From assembly GCA_903828675.1 (NCBI GenBank), contig CAIKND010000097.1:1-64000 (forward strand): 64,000 nucleotides of DNA, written 5' to 3'. The stretch is from an uncultured Acidobacteriaceae bacterium. Lineage in GTDB: Bacteria; Acidobacteriota; Terriglobia; Terriglobales; Acidobacteriaceae. Below the pieces are notes generated by a model that saw only the letters and a list, made by a program, of their open reading frames with translations, had not been told where the DNA came from and made no database searches. A program made the translations under genes and the position numbers. Below, one piece after another: positions 1 through 9,962 of this stretch. Each line of letters starts with the position of its first letter. The stretch's first letter is position 1.

Positions 1-242
1 GCTGGACATCAGATGGGCCGATGGTTTGGGTATCCCTCGACTCTGCTAGCCTCAACTTTTCGAACCGCCGGATGCGGTCCCGCTTGTCCGGTGGTGTGGC
101 AGGGGAGGAGAGGAAACTCTCCCCCCTATGCCGATTGCGGAGAGCAGTTGGCCGGGGCGGCGGGGGCTCAGTTCAACATTGCTGGAACCTGGAACCGGAG
201 ATGTGGTAGTTTATAGACTACAAAACTCGCAACGATGACGGG
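1..242. other. Left-edge stretch without a recognisable gene
   Basis: Two short overlapping forward reading frames occur here, but neither has a plausible ribosome-binding site, domain or composition that I recognise. The stretch may be the tail or the upstream region of something outside the window. Nothing can be assigned. Confidence 0.4.
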
Positions 243-566
243 ATGATGGAATTCAAACAGACCGAGACGTTTCGGAAGTGGCGTTTACGGCTCAAGGACC
301 AACGCGCACGTGGTCTGATCGCGTCGCGGCTTGATCGTCTGGCTTTCGGGCATGCGGGAGACGTGAGGCCGGTAGGGGAGGGCGTCAGCGAGCTTCGCAT
401 CGACTTCGGTCCAGGCTACCGCATTTACTTCAAACAGAGGGGAAGCACCATCGTCATCCTGCTTTGCGGCGGGGACAAGAGCACGCAGGCTAAGGACATA
501 AAAACGGCGAAGCGACTGGCGGCGGAATGGAGTGAAGACAATGGCGGAAAAACTGAGCAACTATGA
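243..566 (+). CDS. RelE/ParE-family toxin of a type II toxin-antitoxin pair
   Basis: This 107-residue protein matches the short RelE/ParE-like 'addiction module killer' proteins. It has an N-terminal helix pair (FRKWRLRLKDQRARGLIASR), then beta strands ending in YRIYFKQRGSTIVILLCGGDK and a C-terminal A..LA.EW helix. Members of the family are usually ribosome-dependent mRNA endonucleases, although the catalytic residues are poorly conserved in this HigB-like branch. The toxin precedes its antidote and overlaps it by 26 bp, which suggests translational coupling. Two consecutive ATGs (243 and 246) are both possible starts. The family call is firm; the biochemical activity is inferred. Confidence 0.85.
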   Translation: MMEFKQTETFRKWRLRLKDQRARGLIASRLDRLAFGHAGDVRPVGEGVSELRIDFGPGYRIYFKQRGSTIVILLCGGDKSTQAKDIKTAKRLAAEWSEDNGGKTEQL

Positions 567-828
567 TCCGGCAGAGGATCTTGGATCGGACGAAGCGATC
601 GCTGCCTTTATGGCGGAAGCACTGCAAACCAACGACGTTGCTTATGTGTCGCATGCGCTCGGGGTGGTGGCGCGCGCCAAAGGAATGGCCCAGATCGCGG
701 CGCAGACAGGACTGTCGCGCGAGCAACTCTATCGCTCATTTAGCGCCAAGGGGAATCCGACCTTGAAGACAACGCTTGCGGTGATGAATGCTCTGGGGAT
801 CAAGCTCACGGCGAAGACCGCGGCTTGA
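541..828 (+). CDS. Antitoxin of the RelE/HigB-type pair (XRE/HTH addiction-module antidote)
   Basis: The 95-residue protein fits the 'putative addiction module antidote' family. It has an N-terminal stretch (LSNYDPAEDLGSDEAIAAFM) that would wrap the toxin, followed by a helix-turn-helix (GMAQIAAQTGLSREQLYRSF and NPTLKTTLAVMNALG). I chose ATG 541 over the in-frame GTG at 532 because a GGAG lies at 529-532 with normal spacing. The gene starts inside the last codons of the toxin. By family precedent it neutralises the toxin and represses its own operon; no operator was identified. Confidence 0.85.
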   Translation: MAEKLSNYDPAEDLGSDEAIAAFMAEALQTNDVAYVSHALGVVARAKGMAQIAAQTGLSREQLYRSFSAKGNPTLKTTLAVMNALGIKLTAKTAA

Positions 829-1039
829 GGGAGAGGTTGCCTGGCTTGGGGTGAGGCTGGGTGATCTTCAGGTTCTGAGGGGCAAGGTTCGTGCCGGGTG
901 TCATGTCCTCTGGCCATCCCTGAGATATGGGCCAGTTGCGAAGGACGGCGAGTTGAACTTCATCGTCTCCCACATCTCGAAATCGAGACGTGGGCCATCC
1001 GCCGGACATAATTTGGATCTATTTCGATGAGTGGCTGCT
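829..1039. other. Intergenic gap between antitoxin and NYN gene
   Basis: About 210 bp lie between the end of the antitoxin and the end of the minus-strand NYN gene, so this is a convergent junction. CATCTCGAAATCGAGACGTGG near 973-992 contains a short inverted repeat (TCTCGA/TCGAGA). No strong hairpin with a T-tract was seen. Confidence 0.3.
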
Positions 1040-1696
1040 TTAATTCCAAGTTACAGGGCGGGCTATCGATGTCCCTGAGATCAGATTGGGAAACTGTGAT
1101 GCCTGCAGGTGCTGGATACGGATGTGGCGGATAAAGGTGGCCACTTTTTCAAGGCCGCCAGCAGGTTTGATCACGGGACAAAGCAGGCCAACAGGCAGGC
1201 CTAATTCTTCAGTGACGATGCGAATTGGCTCAATGAGATCAGTGTCGTTTGACAAAACAGCGGCCACGTCAAAGTTTCCTTGAAAAGCGTCTCGGACAAG
1301 ATGGCTGCCCAGGTTGACGTCACTTCCCTTTTCCTCGGTCTTCCAGACTTTTGCGACAACCGGGAAAGGTGGTGTGAATTGAGGGACGGTTCCTCCCCGC
1401 ATTTGCGGAGGATGCACGAGGCCTGCCCACGGCTTGGTAACCAGGAAGTTGCCCAGGTGGATGGTAATCTCGGGTACGGTTTTGAGGGCGTCGAGATAGA
1501 CCTGTTGACGGCCTGGAGCGGATGGGTCAATACGGCCCGAAATTCTCGCTGTGTAGTAGCGGACAGTTTGAATCTGATTCTGTGATTGAAGAAGTTCCGC
1601 GGACAGCGCTCTGAGATCAAGCCACTTGAGTTGGGGATTCTCCCTCAGGAGCCTGTAGTAGAGATTGAAGCCGTCGATATAGATGTTTGTTCGCAT
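1040..1696 (-). CDS. NYN domain protein (PIN-like nuclease fold, LabA/DUF88 type)
   Basis: The protein has 218 residues. It starts with the typical NYN strand and acidic residue (YIDGFNLYYRL, Asp8). Further conserved acidic clusters follow at KGSDVNLGSHLVRDA and SNDTDLIEPIRIV. These are the expected metal-binding positions of the PIN-like NYN fold, whose members are thought to act as RNases. The length is normal for a single-domain NYN protein. The gene lies just downstream of the acs terminator on the same strand, so it probably has its own promoter. The RNA substrate cannot be predicted. Confidence 0.85.
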   Translation of the reverse strand: MRTNIYIDGFNLYYRLLRENPQLKWLDLRALSAELLQSQNQIQTVRYYTARISGRIDPSAPGRQQVYLDALKTVPEITIHLGNFLVTKPWAGLVHPPQMRGGTVPQFTPPFPVVAKVWKTEEKGSDVNLGSHLVRDAFQGNFDVAAVLSNDTDLIEPIRIVTEELGLPVGLLCPVIKPAGGLEKVATFIRHIRIQHLQASQFPNLISGTSIARPVTWN

Positions 1697-1707
1697 TCGA
1701 GGCCATT

Positions 1708-1741
1708 AAAGCAAAAGCCGTCGTGATTGCTCACTGACGGC
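1708..1741 (-). terminator. Rho-independent terminator of acs
   Basis: On the minus strand, GCCGTC..GACGGC arms enclose an inner GTGA/TCAC pair with one bulged base, followed by TTTTGCTTT. This is a classic intrinsic terminator downstream of acs. A second hairpin, CCTGCGGC-AC-GCCGCAGG at 1749-1766, lies just before it. Confidence 0.75.
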
Positions 1742-1868
1742 CTTTGGGCCTGCGGCACGCCGCAGGTGGGTGATACACCATTATTGCCGAATCGTGCGTG
1801 GTATGCAAGCCAATTTTCAGGCTGAAAACATGGTCCGGGGTGCTTTTTCGTCCAAATCGCAGGCGCGT

Positions 1869-3845
<1,977 letters not shown>

Positions 3846-3965
3846 GCGGAATCCTTTAGGGAAGAAGTGTCAAAACCGTGCGTGGCACTCGGAGGGGCGG
3901 CGCTCGCCCGAAATATGCCCTGTGGCTGTCACTTTATCGAGATAGGTGGACAAACGGCAAGCGGC

Positions 3966-5315
3966 TCAAGGAAGTCCAGGATATGTCCTGTAGGCGACGA
4001 TTTCGGCATTGAACGAAGTCCCCGTGAGCTGGGAGGTTCTGAGAAGCGCCTCGAAGTAGGGGATGCGATCGGTGTGAAGGGTGCTGCGGAGCCTCTGCAA
4101 CTGCTCTTCAGATGTGACGAACTCGGCGGCTGCGTTTGTAGCGTCTGAATCCGTTCCTGCAATGATGATGGCGCTTCTGGTCCGGCTGGGATTAGGCAGG
4201 TAGGCGATAACGCTATATCCCATGGGGCCCTTGCTGGTGTAAGACTCCCCGTACACGCTCTGTTCCGTGCCTTTGGGATGGCGGTTGACAACGACAACGC
4301 CGGTCTCCCGGCTTTCCAGGTCAAAGTTCAGCTGGTCATCAAAGACGTAGAGCCACGGATTTGCCTTCTTGCCGCCGAGCAGGATCACATTGTCGCGCTT
4401 GAGCGCGTCAGAGCCATAGAAACGCGCGGCTGTGAGGTGGAGAGTCGTGGACGTGGGATCGATAGCGATGATCCTCATTGCCGCCACGACGGCGCCGTAG
4501 GTAATCAGATTATGACCGAAGATGTCGTTCACATCGGCCTTGCGGTCGGCGCTCAAGTCCGAGGCCATAATCTGCCGCAAATAGTCGTGGCCCAGATATT
4601 CACCAAGTGTTGGGGGACGCTTGGTGATCTCTTCGAGGACAGTGCCCGAGTCGTCAGACAGCACGATATCTGTCTGGTGCGTGTCGCCAAAAAAATCTGC
4701 CCAGAAAGACGCCAGGGCCGGTTTGCTTTGCCAGGGATGAAGCGCAATTCGCAGCGACAGGTTCTGCTGAACCAGGACCGCGCAGGCTATGACAAACAAG
4801 AGAGTCACCGAGGCCCATACCAGATGAACAAGAGGGCGGGAAGGGGCCTTGTGACCGGCTGCGGCGGCTGTCAGGGGCGACGGAACGGGCAGCGGAAACT
4901 CATCAGCCGCAGGCAAGGGATGTACCTTTGCGTCAGGCAGCCGGCGATGAAATATGGGAGTATAGCCCCCGCGCGGGATCTCGAGGATCAGCGACTCGTG
5001 TACTCCGTCCGACGCAAAGTACGTCTCTATGCGCTTTCTAAGCTCGGTTGCATTGACTCGGACGATATTGTCCTGGCTTCGGTCGTAGGATGCGGATCTG
5101 CCAAAAACCTGGGCGCCGATCTCCTGTTCGTGAATTTCAGGGCAACCGTCCTTGAGCGAATGCATTCCTACATAAAGCAGAAAATCGCGCAGGCGTACCG
5201 CACGACGAAAGGGCTCGCTTGCAGCTACCCGTTCGATCAGGGCGCGGCGCTCTGCCACGCTGAACCGATCGTTTGATCCCTGTACTGGACCCTCGAGCGT
5301 CTGGTTAATGGACAT
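3966..5315 (-). CDS. Membrane-anchored winged-helix one-component regulator (ToxR/CadC-like architecture)
   Basis: From ATG 5315 the protein has 449 residues. Residues 30-125 carry a DNA-binding-type domain that I recognise from acidobacterial proteins: RLRDFLLYV, EQEIGAQVFGRSASYDRS, NIVRVNATELRKRIETYF and a PRGGYTPIF wing. A Pro/Ala-rich linker follows, then one transmembrane helix at about 162-183 (LVHLVWASVTLLFVIACAVL). The remaining ~265 residues, presumably extracytoplasmic, have no domain I can name. They include LLGGKKANPWLYVF. The gene is divergent from the TonB-dependent receptor across a 620-bp intergenic region, so control of the polysaccharide locus is a reasonable inference. An upstream start at 5348 is possible but has no better ribosome-binding site. 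Confidence 0.7.
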   Translation of the reverse strand: MSINQTLEGPVQGSNDRFSVAERRALIERVAASEPFRRAVRLRDFLLYVGMHSLKDGCPEIHEQEIGAQVFGRSASYDRSQDNIVRVNATELRKRIETYFASDGVHESLILEIPRGGYTPIFHRRLPDAKVHPLPAADEFPLPVPSPLTAAAAGHKAPSRPLVHLVWASVTLLFVIACAVLVQQNLSLRIALHPWQSKPALASFWADFFGDTHQTDIVLSDDSGTVLEEITKRPPTLGEYLGHDYLRQIMASDLSADRKADVNDIFGHNLITYGAVVAAMRIIAIDPTSTTLHLTAARFYGSDALKRDNVILLGGKKANPWLYVFDDQLNFDLESRETGVVVVNRHPKGTEQSVYGESYTSKGPMGYSVIAYLPNPSRTRSAIIIAGTDSDATNAAAEFVTSEEQLQRLRSTLHTDRIPYFEALLRTSQLTGTSFNAEIVAYRTYPGLP

Positions 5316-5935
5316 GAGCACAATTCCAGAATCAATAGACGGGTCCAATTGTAGCCTGAGCTACGCGCCGCGACAATTCTGCAGTGCAGATCTCTGGCAA
5401 TGGGGCATTTGCAATCTCCTTACGGTTTGCCGGGAGACTCCGGATGTGTTCTTTAAATATAGGCAATATATGAACTTAGTTAGCTTCTAGCGGTAAAGAG
5501 CTGAGTCGTCTTCCGGTAAATTAACTTGCCTATGCCTGTTTGCGTTTCAATAATCAGCCGCTAGTTCGATCCCGGGCCTGGAACCGGGAGCGAAATACGT
5601 AGCACTGTGTTCGATCAAACAGGGCAGGCAATGGGGCAGTCCAGAGAAGGCGGAAGGCCACTAGCAGACCGCTGCGCCCAAGTCATTTGGGGAATGACAG
5701 GCGTACTTCATCATTGATTGAACGCGAACGATATCCAAAGCCTCAAAAGGTGGCTTCACGATATCAACCAGGGGATTGCAGGCATTTGTAGTTTCAATAG
5801 ATAAGTAAGTTTTTTTGAGCAGTAGGGTTCGGAATCCTTAAAATGGCGGGCTCACTAATGTCGCTACCGAACCTTGACAACCAGAGCGCATGGTACTGCC
5901 ATGCCAACCGAATACTTTCAGGAGGGAACATTCGA
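5316..5935. promoter_or_regulatory. Divergent control region between regulator and TonB-dependent receptor, with a direct repeat
   Basis: This 620-bp gap holds no convincing gene. Two near-identical sites, ACGATATCCA at 5728 and ACGATATCAA at 5758, are 30 bp apart (about three helical turns) and each centres on the palindrome GATATC. They lie about 175-205 bp upstream of the receptor start and are candidate operator half-sites. A short CCCGG/CCGGG inverted repeat lies at 5571-5588. No strong -35/-10 pair was recognised. Confidence 0.35.
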
Positions 5936-8900
5936 ATGAAAAACTTAGCCAGTATTCTGACGCGTAAATTCAACATGGGGACTGTGCCCATACTCGCCAT
6001 CGCTCTTGGCATGGCGATGTGTTGCTCGATCGCTCTGGCGCAGAGTGGCGCAGGCTCAGTTCAGGGAACGGTGGAAGACTCCACCGGCGCCGTCATAGCC
6101 GGCGCCACGATCCACGTGGTCAATCCGGCCACCGGCGTTTCCACAACTACGACTTCAAACAGCGTAGGTTTCTACCAGGTTCCGGGCTTGTTTACGGGCA
6201 CCTATACGGTGACCATCACCGCTCCGGGCATGAAGGGCTACAAAGCAACGGTCCAACTGCAGGTGGCGCAGGCGGCAATCATTAACCCCGCCATGACGCC
6301 CGGGGCAGTGACGCAGCAGGTGGAGGTAGCCGCGGACGTAGTTCAGCTCACCACAACAGATAACGGCACCATCACATCCACCCTTGAAAACGACAGAATC
6401 AATCAGCTCCCGATGAATGGCCGGTTGGTTTTGACTCTGGCAGGCATGACCACGCCGGGCCTTGAAAGCACCGGACAGCGCGCCAACGGTCTGATGCCTG
6501 AAGCCCTGGAATACGTTCAGGACGGCGCGGCGCTCACTAACCGCAACTTCGGCGGCGTGGGCAATTCAACGCAGGCGCAATTGCCCGATCCGGATGCGGT
6601 GCAGGAAGTCCGGATGGAAACCACCAATACCAGCGCGATGTATTCATCGCCGGCCACGGGTATTATTACGACCAAATCCGGAACCAACGGATTGCATGGT
6701 TCGGCCTTTGAAACAGCGCGCAACAACTATGTCGGCATCGGCAAGGCCCGCCAGGACAAGCCAACCATGGTTGCTCCGCACCTGGTGCGCAATGAGTTCG
6801 GAGCCTCCGCGGGCGGCCCTATTGTCCTTCCCAAGGTCTATCACGGGAAAGACAAGAGCTTCTGGTTCTTCGCCTATGAGCGCTATTCGCTGGCTCAGTC
6901 AGCGGCAGAAGTTGTGGCAGTTCCTTCCGCGGCGTGGAGAAATGGCGACTTCAGCAGCATGACCAACAGTTCGGGCACGCTGCAGAAGCTCTATGACCCC
7001 GCGACCAGTACGAACAATCCGGCTTGCCCGGATAACGCCGACCAGGTCAACTACCCCGGCAATACGGCATGCCGTACACAATTCCCGAACAACCAGATAC
7101 CGATAGGCCGGCTTGCTCCCGCGACGAAGCTGATGTATGGCATCACGCCTGCGCCCACAACCACCGACAATCCGCTGGTTACCAGCAACATCACGTTCTA
7201 TAACCCGATCTTTGTAAAGATTCCGACCCAGACGTTCCGAATAGATCACAGCATCAACGAGAATAACAAGACCTATGTGCGGTTCACGAATATCGACCAG
7301 AGGAACCGTGCGCTGCGTAACTATCCGTCGAATACGCCCATGACGATTGCGAACGGCTCATTCCCGCTGGGCGCAGAGGGCTTCCAGAACATTAACGTCT
7401 CCACGGTGAGCGCGGCTTTGGGTTTCACGCACGTATTCTCACCGACATTCTTCTCCGAGACCGTTGCCAGCCAGGAGTGGGAAGACCAATTCGTGGGTGG
7501 CGGCGACTACATCAATACCAACTTCGAGAAGATGCTCGGTCTGCCTAACAACTTCAACTCGCCCGGCTTCCCGACCATCGGAAGCGGCCTGGTAATGCCT
7601 TACGGCGGAAGCCAGTACAGCTACAAGGAAAACCAGATCATCTCGAACCTCGACGAGAACCTGAACAAGACAATGGGCAAGCACCAAATGCAGTTTGGCG
7701 GCCGGTATCGCCATGAGCGGTTCCAGTACCTGCCCGACCGGGCGGCGGACCAGGTCTATTTCAATGGCCAGGGAACGGGACTTCTCGATCCTTCGACGAA
7801 GACCACTCTGGGCGGCTTCTCGAACAAGGGCCAGCAGAATGCCGACTTCTTCATCGGCGCGGCAAACCAGTACTCAGTCAACCTGTCGGCCCCGGTCGCG
7901 CACTTCCACGATATGGAGTTCGACGGATACTTCCAGGACAACATCCATGTGTCCCGCAATCTGACTCTCAACCTCGGTGGGCGTTATGAGGCCCATCCGG
8001 CTCCCTGGGTGAAATACGGCCTGGAGACATCGTTCGACCTGAAGAACAAGGCCATCGTACTGGAGCAGCCGGTTGCGTATTACATCGCCAACGGCTACAC
8101 GACGCAAGCCATCATCTCCAACCTCACGAACCTCGGCGTGAAGTTCGAGAACCCCGCGCAAGCGGGTCTCCCGAACAAGATGATGGTTGACAAGAACTTC
8201 ACCATCAGTCCGCGCGTGGGTATTGCCTACCAGCCGTTCAACAGCAAGTGGGGAACGGTTATTCGCGGCGCGTACGGACGTTACATCTATCCGGTGCCGA
8301 CCCGTAACTTCTCCAAAGTTCCTGTGGCGAACTATCCGTTTGTCGCCGGCTACTCAATGAGCTACACCGACCCAACACAGTCTCCTGACGGATTGGCCAA
8401 CTACCTGCTGCGCGCGCCGCAGACAGCTACAGGCCCGCTATCGGCGGGAACGCCTGTGATGGGCGCCAACACCACCGGCGTGGTCGATACCACTTCGATC
8501 ACGTCAATCAAGTCGAACTTCGGCTTGGGCACCATCGATCCGAACGCGGCCCCCGACTATGTAACCCAGGTGAACGCCACCATCGAACAGCCCCTCAAGG
8601 GCAAGTCGGCGCTGCGCGTGACATGGTTGTGGAGCCACGGCACAAACCTCGACCACCTCTACTACTACAACACCAAGCCTTCCGAGTACGTCTGGAAGAT
8701 GAATACCGGGACCGCACCTAATACGGCGAACGGTTCGATCGCTACCGGACCGTACGATCAGACAATCTATGGCGACAGCGATCTGATTACCAAGACCGGC
8801 TGGTCGAACGACAACGCACTTCAGGTTAACTTCCAGAGGATCTATCACCACGGGCTGGCGTATCAGGCCACCTATGTGTGGTCGAAGCCTTTCCGTGTGG

Positions 8901-9850
8901 GTGGAAACACCTTCCGTGATGGCGTCATCCGCACCGCCCAGGGATCGTTTGCCACGGGCTCGAAGAGCACGATGACGACCTACGCCAACGGCACGGTCAT
9001 TCCTGGCGCCCTGCCGCCGTCCCGGCCTGGCGGCATTGCAGCCTACGCCGATTGGCACGCACTCGAGCGTTGGGAAACCTATCAGGTCGATAGCGCAATC
9101 CCGATGCATCACATCACCTTTAACGCAGTCGCCGATCTGCCTTTCGGCCACGGCAAGCGGTTCTTCGGCAATGCGAACCGGTTCCTGGACGAGATCATCG
9201 GTGGTTTCCAGGTTGCCGGCGACGGCAATATCTTCTCGCTGCGATTCCAGCCCGGAGCAGGCAACTGGGGCCCGGTAAATCCGCTGAAGGTTTACAAAGG
9301 CGGGCAGAGCGTGATGGATTGCCGAAGCGGCGTTTGCCACAAGGCAAGACAGTGGTTCAACGGCTACATCGCGCCGTCTGCCGGACCGGCGGGCGCTGCC
9401 TTTGGTTGCACCAAGATCGTGACCGGAATCAAATCCGACCCCGCGTACTCCTCTCCGATCGACACCACCTATAACCCCGCTTCCGGCACCGTGTGCGGTA
9501 CTGCTCAGGACGCGAACTACAACACCAACAACGTCCAAGTCACTCTGGCCGACAACACTGTAACCAAGGTTGGATACTCGCCCGGACCGCTTGGAAACAA
9601 TCCTTACTCGCATACCTTCATTCGCGGACCGTACAACTGGACGACGGACCTTTCGCTCTTCAAGATTTTTCCGATCACCGAGAAGACGAACATCCGCATC
9701 AACGTCGATGCCTTCAACGCTCTGAACGTGCAGGGATATCAGAACCCGAACGGCACAGACGGCATCGAGCAGGTAGAACCTGGAACCGGCGTCGCCAGTT
9801 CCTACAACACACCGCGTCAAGTGCAGTTCACGCTGCGCCTGACCTTCTAG
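5936..9850 (+). CDS. Oar-like TonB-dependent outer-membrane receptor with carboxypeptidase-regulatory-like domain
   Basis: From ATG 5936 (GGAGGG at 5921-5926) the protein has 1304 residues. It has a signal peptide ending at ...CSIALAQS. An Ig-like carboxypeptidase-regulatory domain follows at about 40-125 (GSVQGTVEDSTGAVIAGATI, then VGFYQVPGLFTGTYTVTI). Next come the plug and a large beta barrel that ends in VQFTLRLTF with a terminal aromatic residue. This is the usual acidobacterial SusC/Oar-like receptor for energised uptake of oligosaccharides. It is the first gene of the polysaccharide locus and is followed by a strong terminator-like hairpin, so the lyases downstream may use read-through or their own promoter. 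The open reading frame extends upstream to 5843, but that extension has no ribosome-binding site. Confidence 0.93.
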   Translation: MKNLASILTRKFNMGTVPILAIALGMAMCCSIALAQSGAGSVQGTVEDSTGAVIAGATIHVVNPATGVSTTTTSNSVGFYQVPGLFTGTYTVTITAPGMKGYKATVQLQVAQAAIINPAMTPGAVTQQVEVAADVVQLTTTDNGTITSTLENDRINQLPMNGRLVLTLAGMTTPGLESTGQRANGLMPEALEYVQDGAALTNRNFGGVGNSTQAQLPDPDAVQEVRMETTNTSAMYSSPATGIITTKSGTNGLHGSAFETARNNYVGIGKARQDKPTMVAPHLVRNEFGASAGGPIVLPKVYHGKDKSFWFFAYERYSLAQSAAEVVAVPSAAWRNGDFSSMTNSSGTLQKLYDPATSTNNPACPDNADQVNYPGNTACRTQFPNNQIPIGRLAPATKLMYGITPAPTTTDNPLVTSNITFYNPIFVKIPTQTFRIDHSINENNKTYVRFTNIDQRNRALRNYPSNTPMTIANGSFPLGAEGFQNINVSTVSAALGFTHVFSPTFFSETVASQEWEDQFVGGGDYINTNFEKMLGLPNNFNSPGFPTIGSGLVMPYGGSQYSYKENQIISNLDENLNKTMGKHQMQFGGRYRHERFQYLPDRAADQVYFNGQGTGLLDPSTKTTLGGFSNKGQQNADFFIGAANQYSVNLSAPVAHFHDMEFDGYFQDNIHVSRNLTLNLGGRYEAHPAPWVKYGLETSFDLKNKAIVLEQPVAYYIANGYTTQAIISNLTNLGVKFENPAQAGLPNKMMVDKNFTISPRVGIAYQPFNSKWGTVIRGAYGRYIYPVPTRNFSKVPVANYPFVAGYSMSYTDPTQSPDGLANYLLRAPQTATGPLSAGTPVMGANTTGVVDTTSITSIKSNFGLGTIDPNAAPDYVTQVNATIEQPLKGKSALRVTWLWSHGTNLDHLYYYNTKPSEYVWKMNTGTAPNTANGSIATGPYDQTIYGDSDLITKTGWSNDNALQVNFQRIYHHGLAYQATYVWSKPFRVGGNTFRDGVIRTAQGSFATGSKSTMTTYANGTVIPGALPPSRPGGIAAYADWHALERWETYQVDSAIPMHHITFNAVADLPFGHGKRFFGNANRFLDEIIGGFQVAGDGNIFSLRFQPGAGNWGPVNPLKVYKGGQSVMDCRSGVCHKARQWFNGYIAPSAGPAGAAFGCTKIVTGIKSDPAYSSPIDTTYNPASGTVCGTAQDANYNTNNVQVTLADNTVTKVGYSPGPLGNNPYSHTFIRGPYNWTTDLSLFKIFPITEKTNIRINVDAFNALNVQGYQNPNGTDGIEQVEPGTGVASSYNTPRQVQFTLRLTF

Positions 9851-9871
9851 CTAACTGCCTCAATCAACAAA

Positions 9872-9914
9872 AACCAGCCCCGGCCAGTAGCTGCTCCGGG
9901 GCTGGTTCCGTTTT
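9872..9914 (+). terminator. Terminator-like hairpin after the receptor gene
   Basis: A perfect 12-bp stem, AACCAGCCCCGG (9872-9883) and CCGGGGCTGGTT (9896-9907), encloses a 12-nt loop and is followed by CCGTTTT. It begins 22 bp after the receptor stop codon and could attenuate expression between receptor and lyases. Confidence 0.75.
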
Positions 9915-9962
9915 GGTATTGTTTGTATGCACATGAACAAGGTGCGAAAGAGGAAAGATAAT

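Noticed and set aside
8504..9820. 438-residue minus-strand reading frame inside the TonB receptor gene
   Set aside because: It is antisense to a full-length receptor; the composition is that of an alternative frame of a GC-rich gene.
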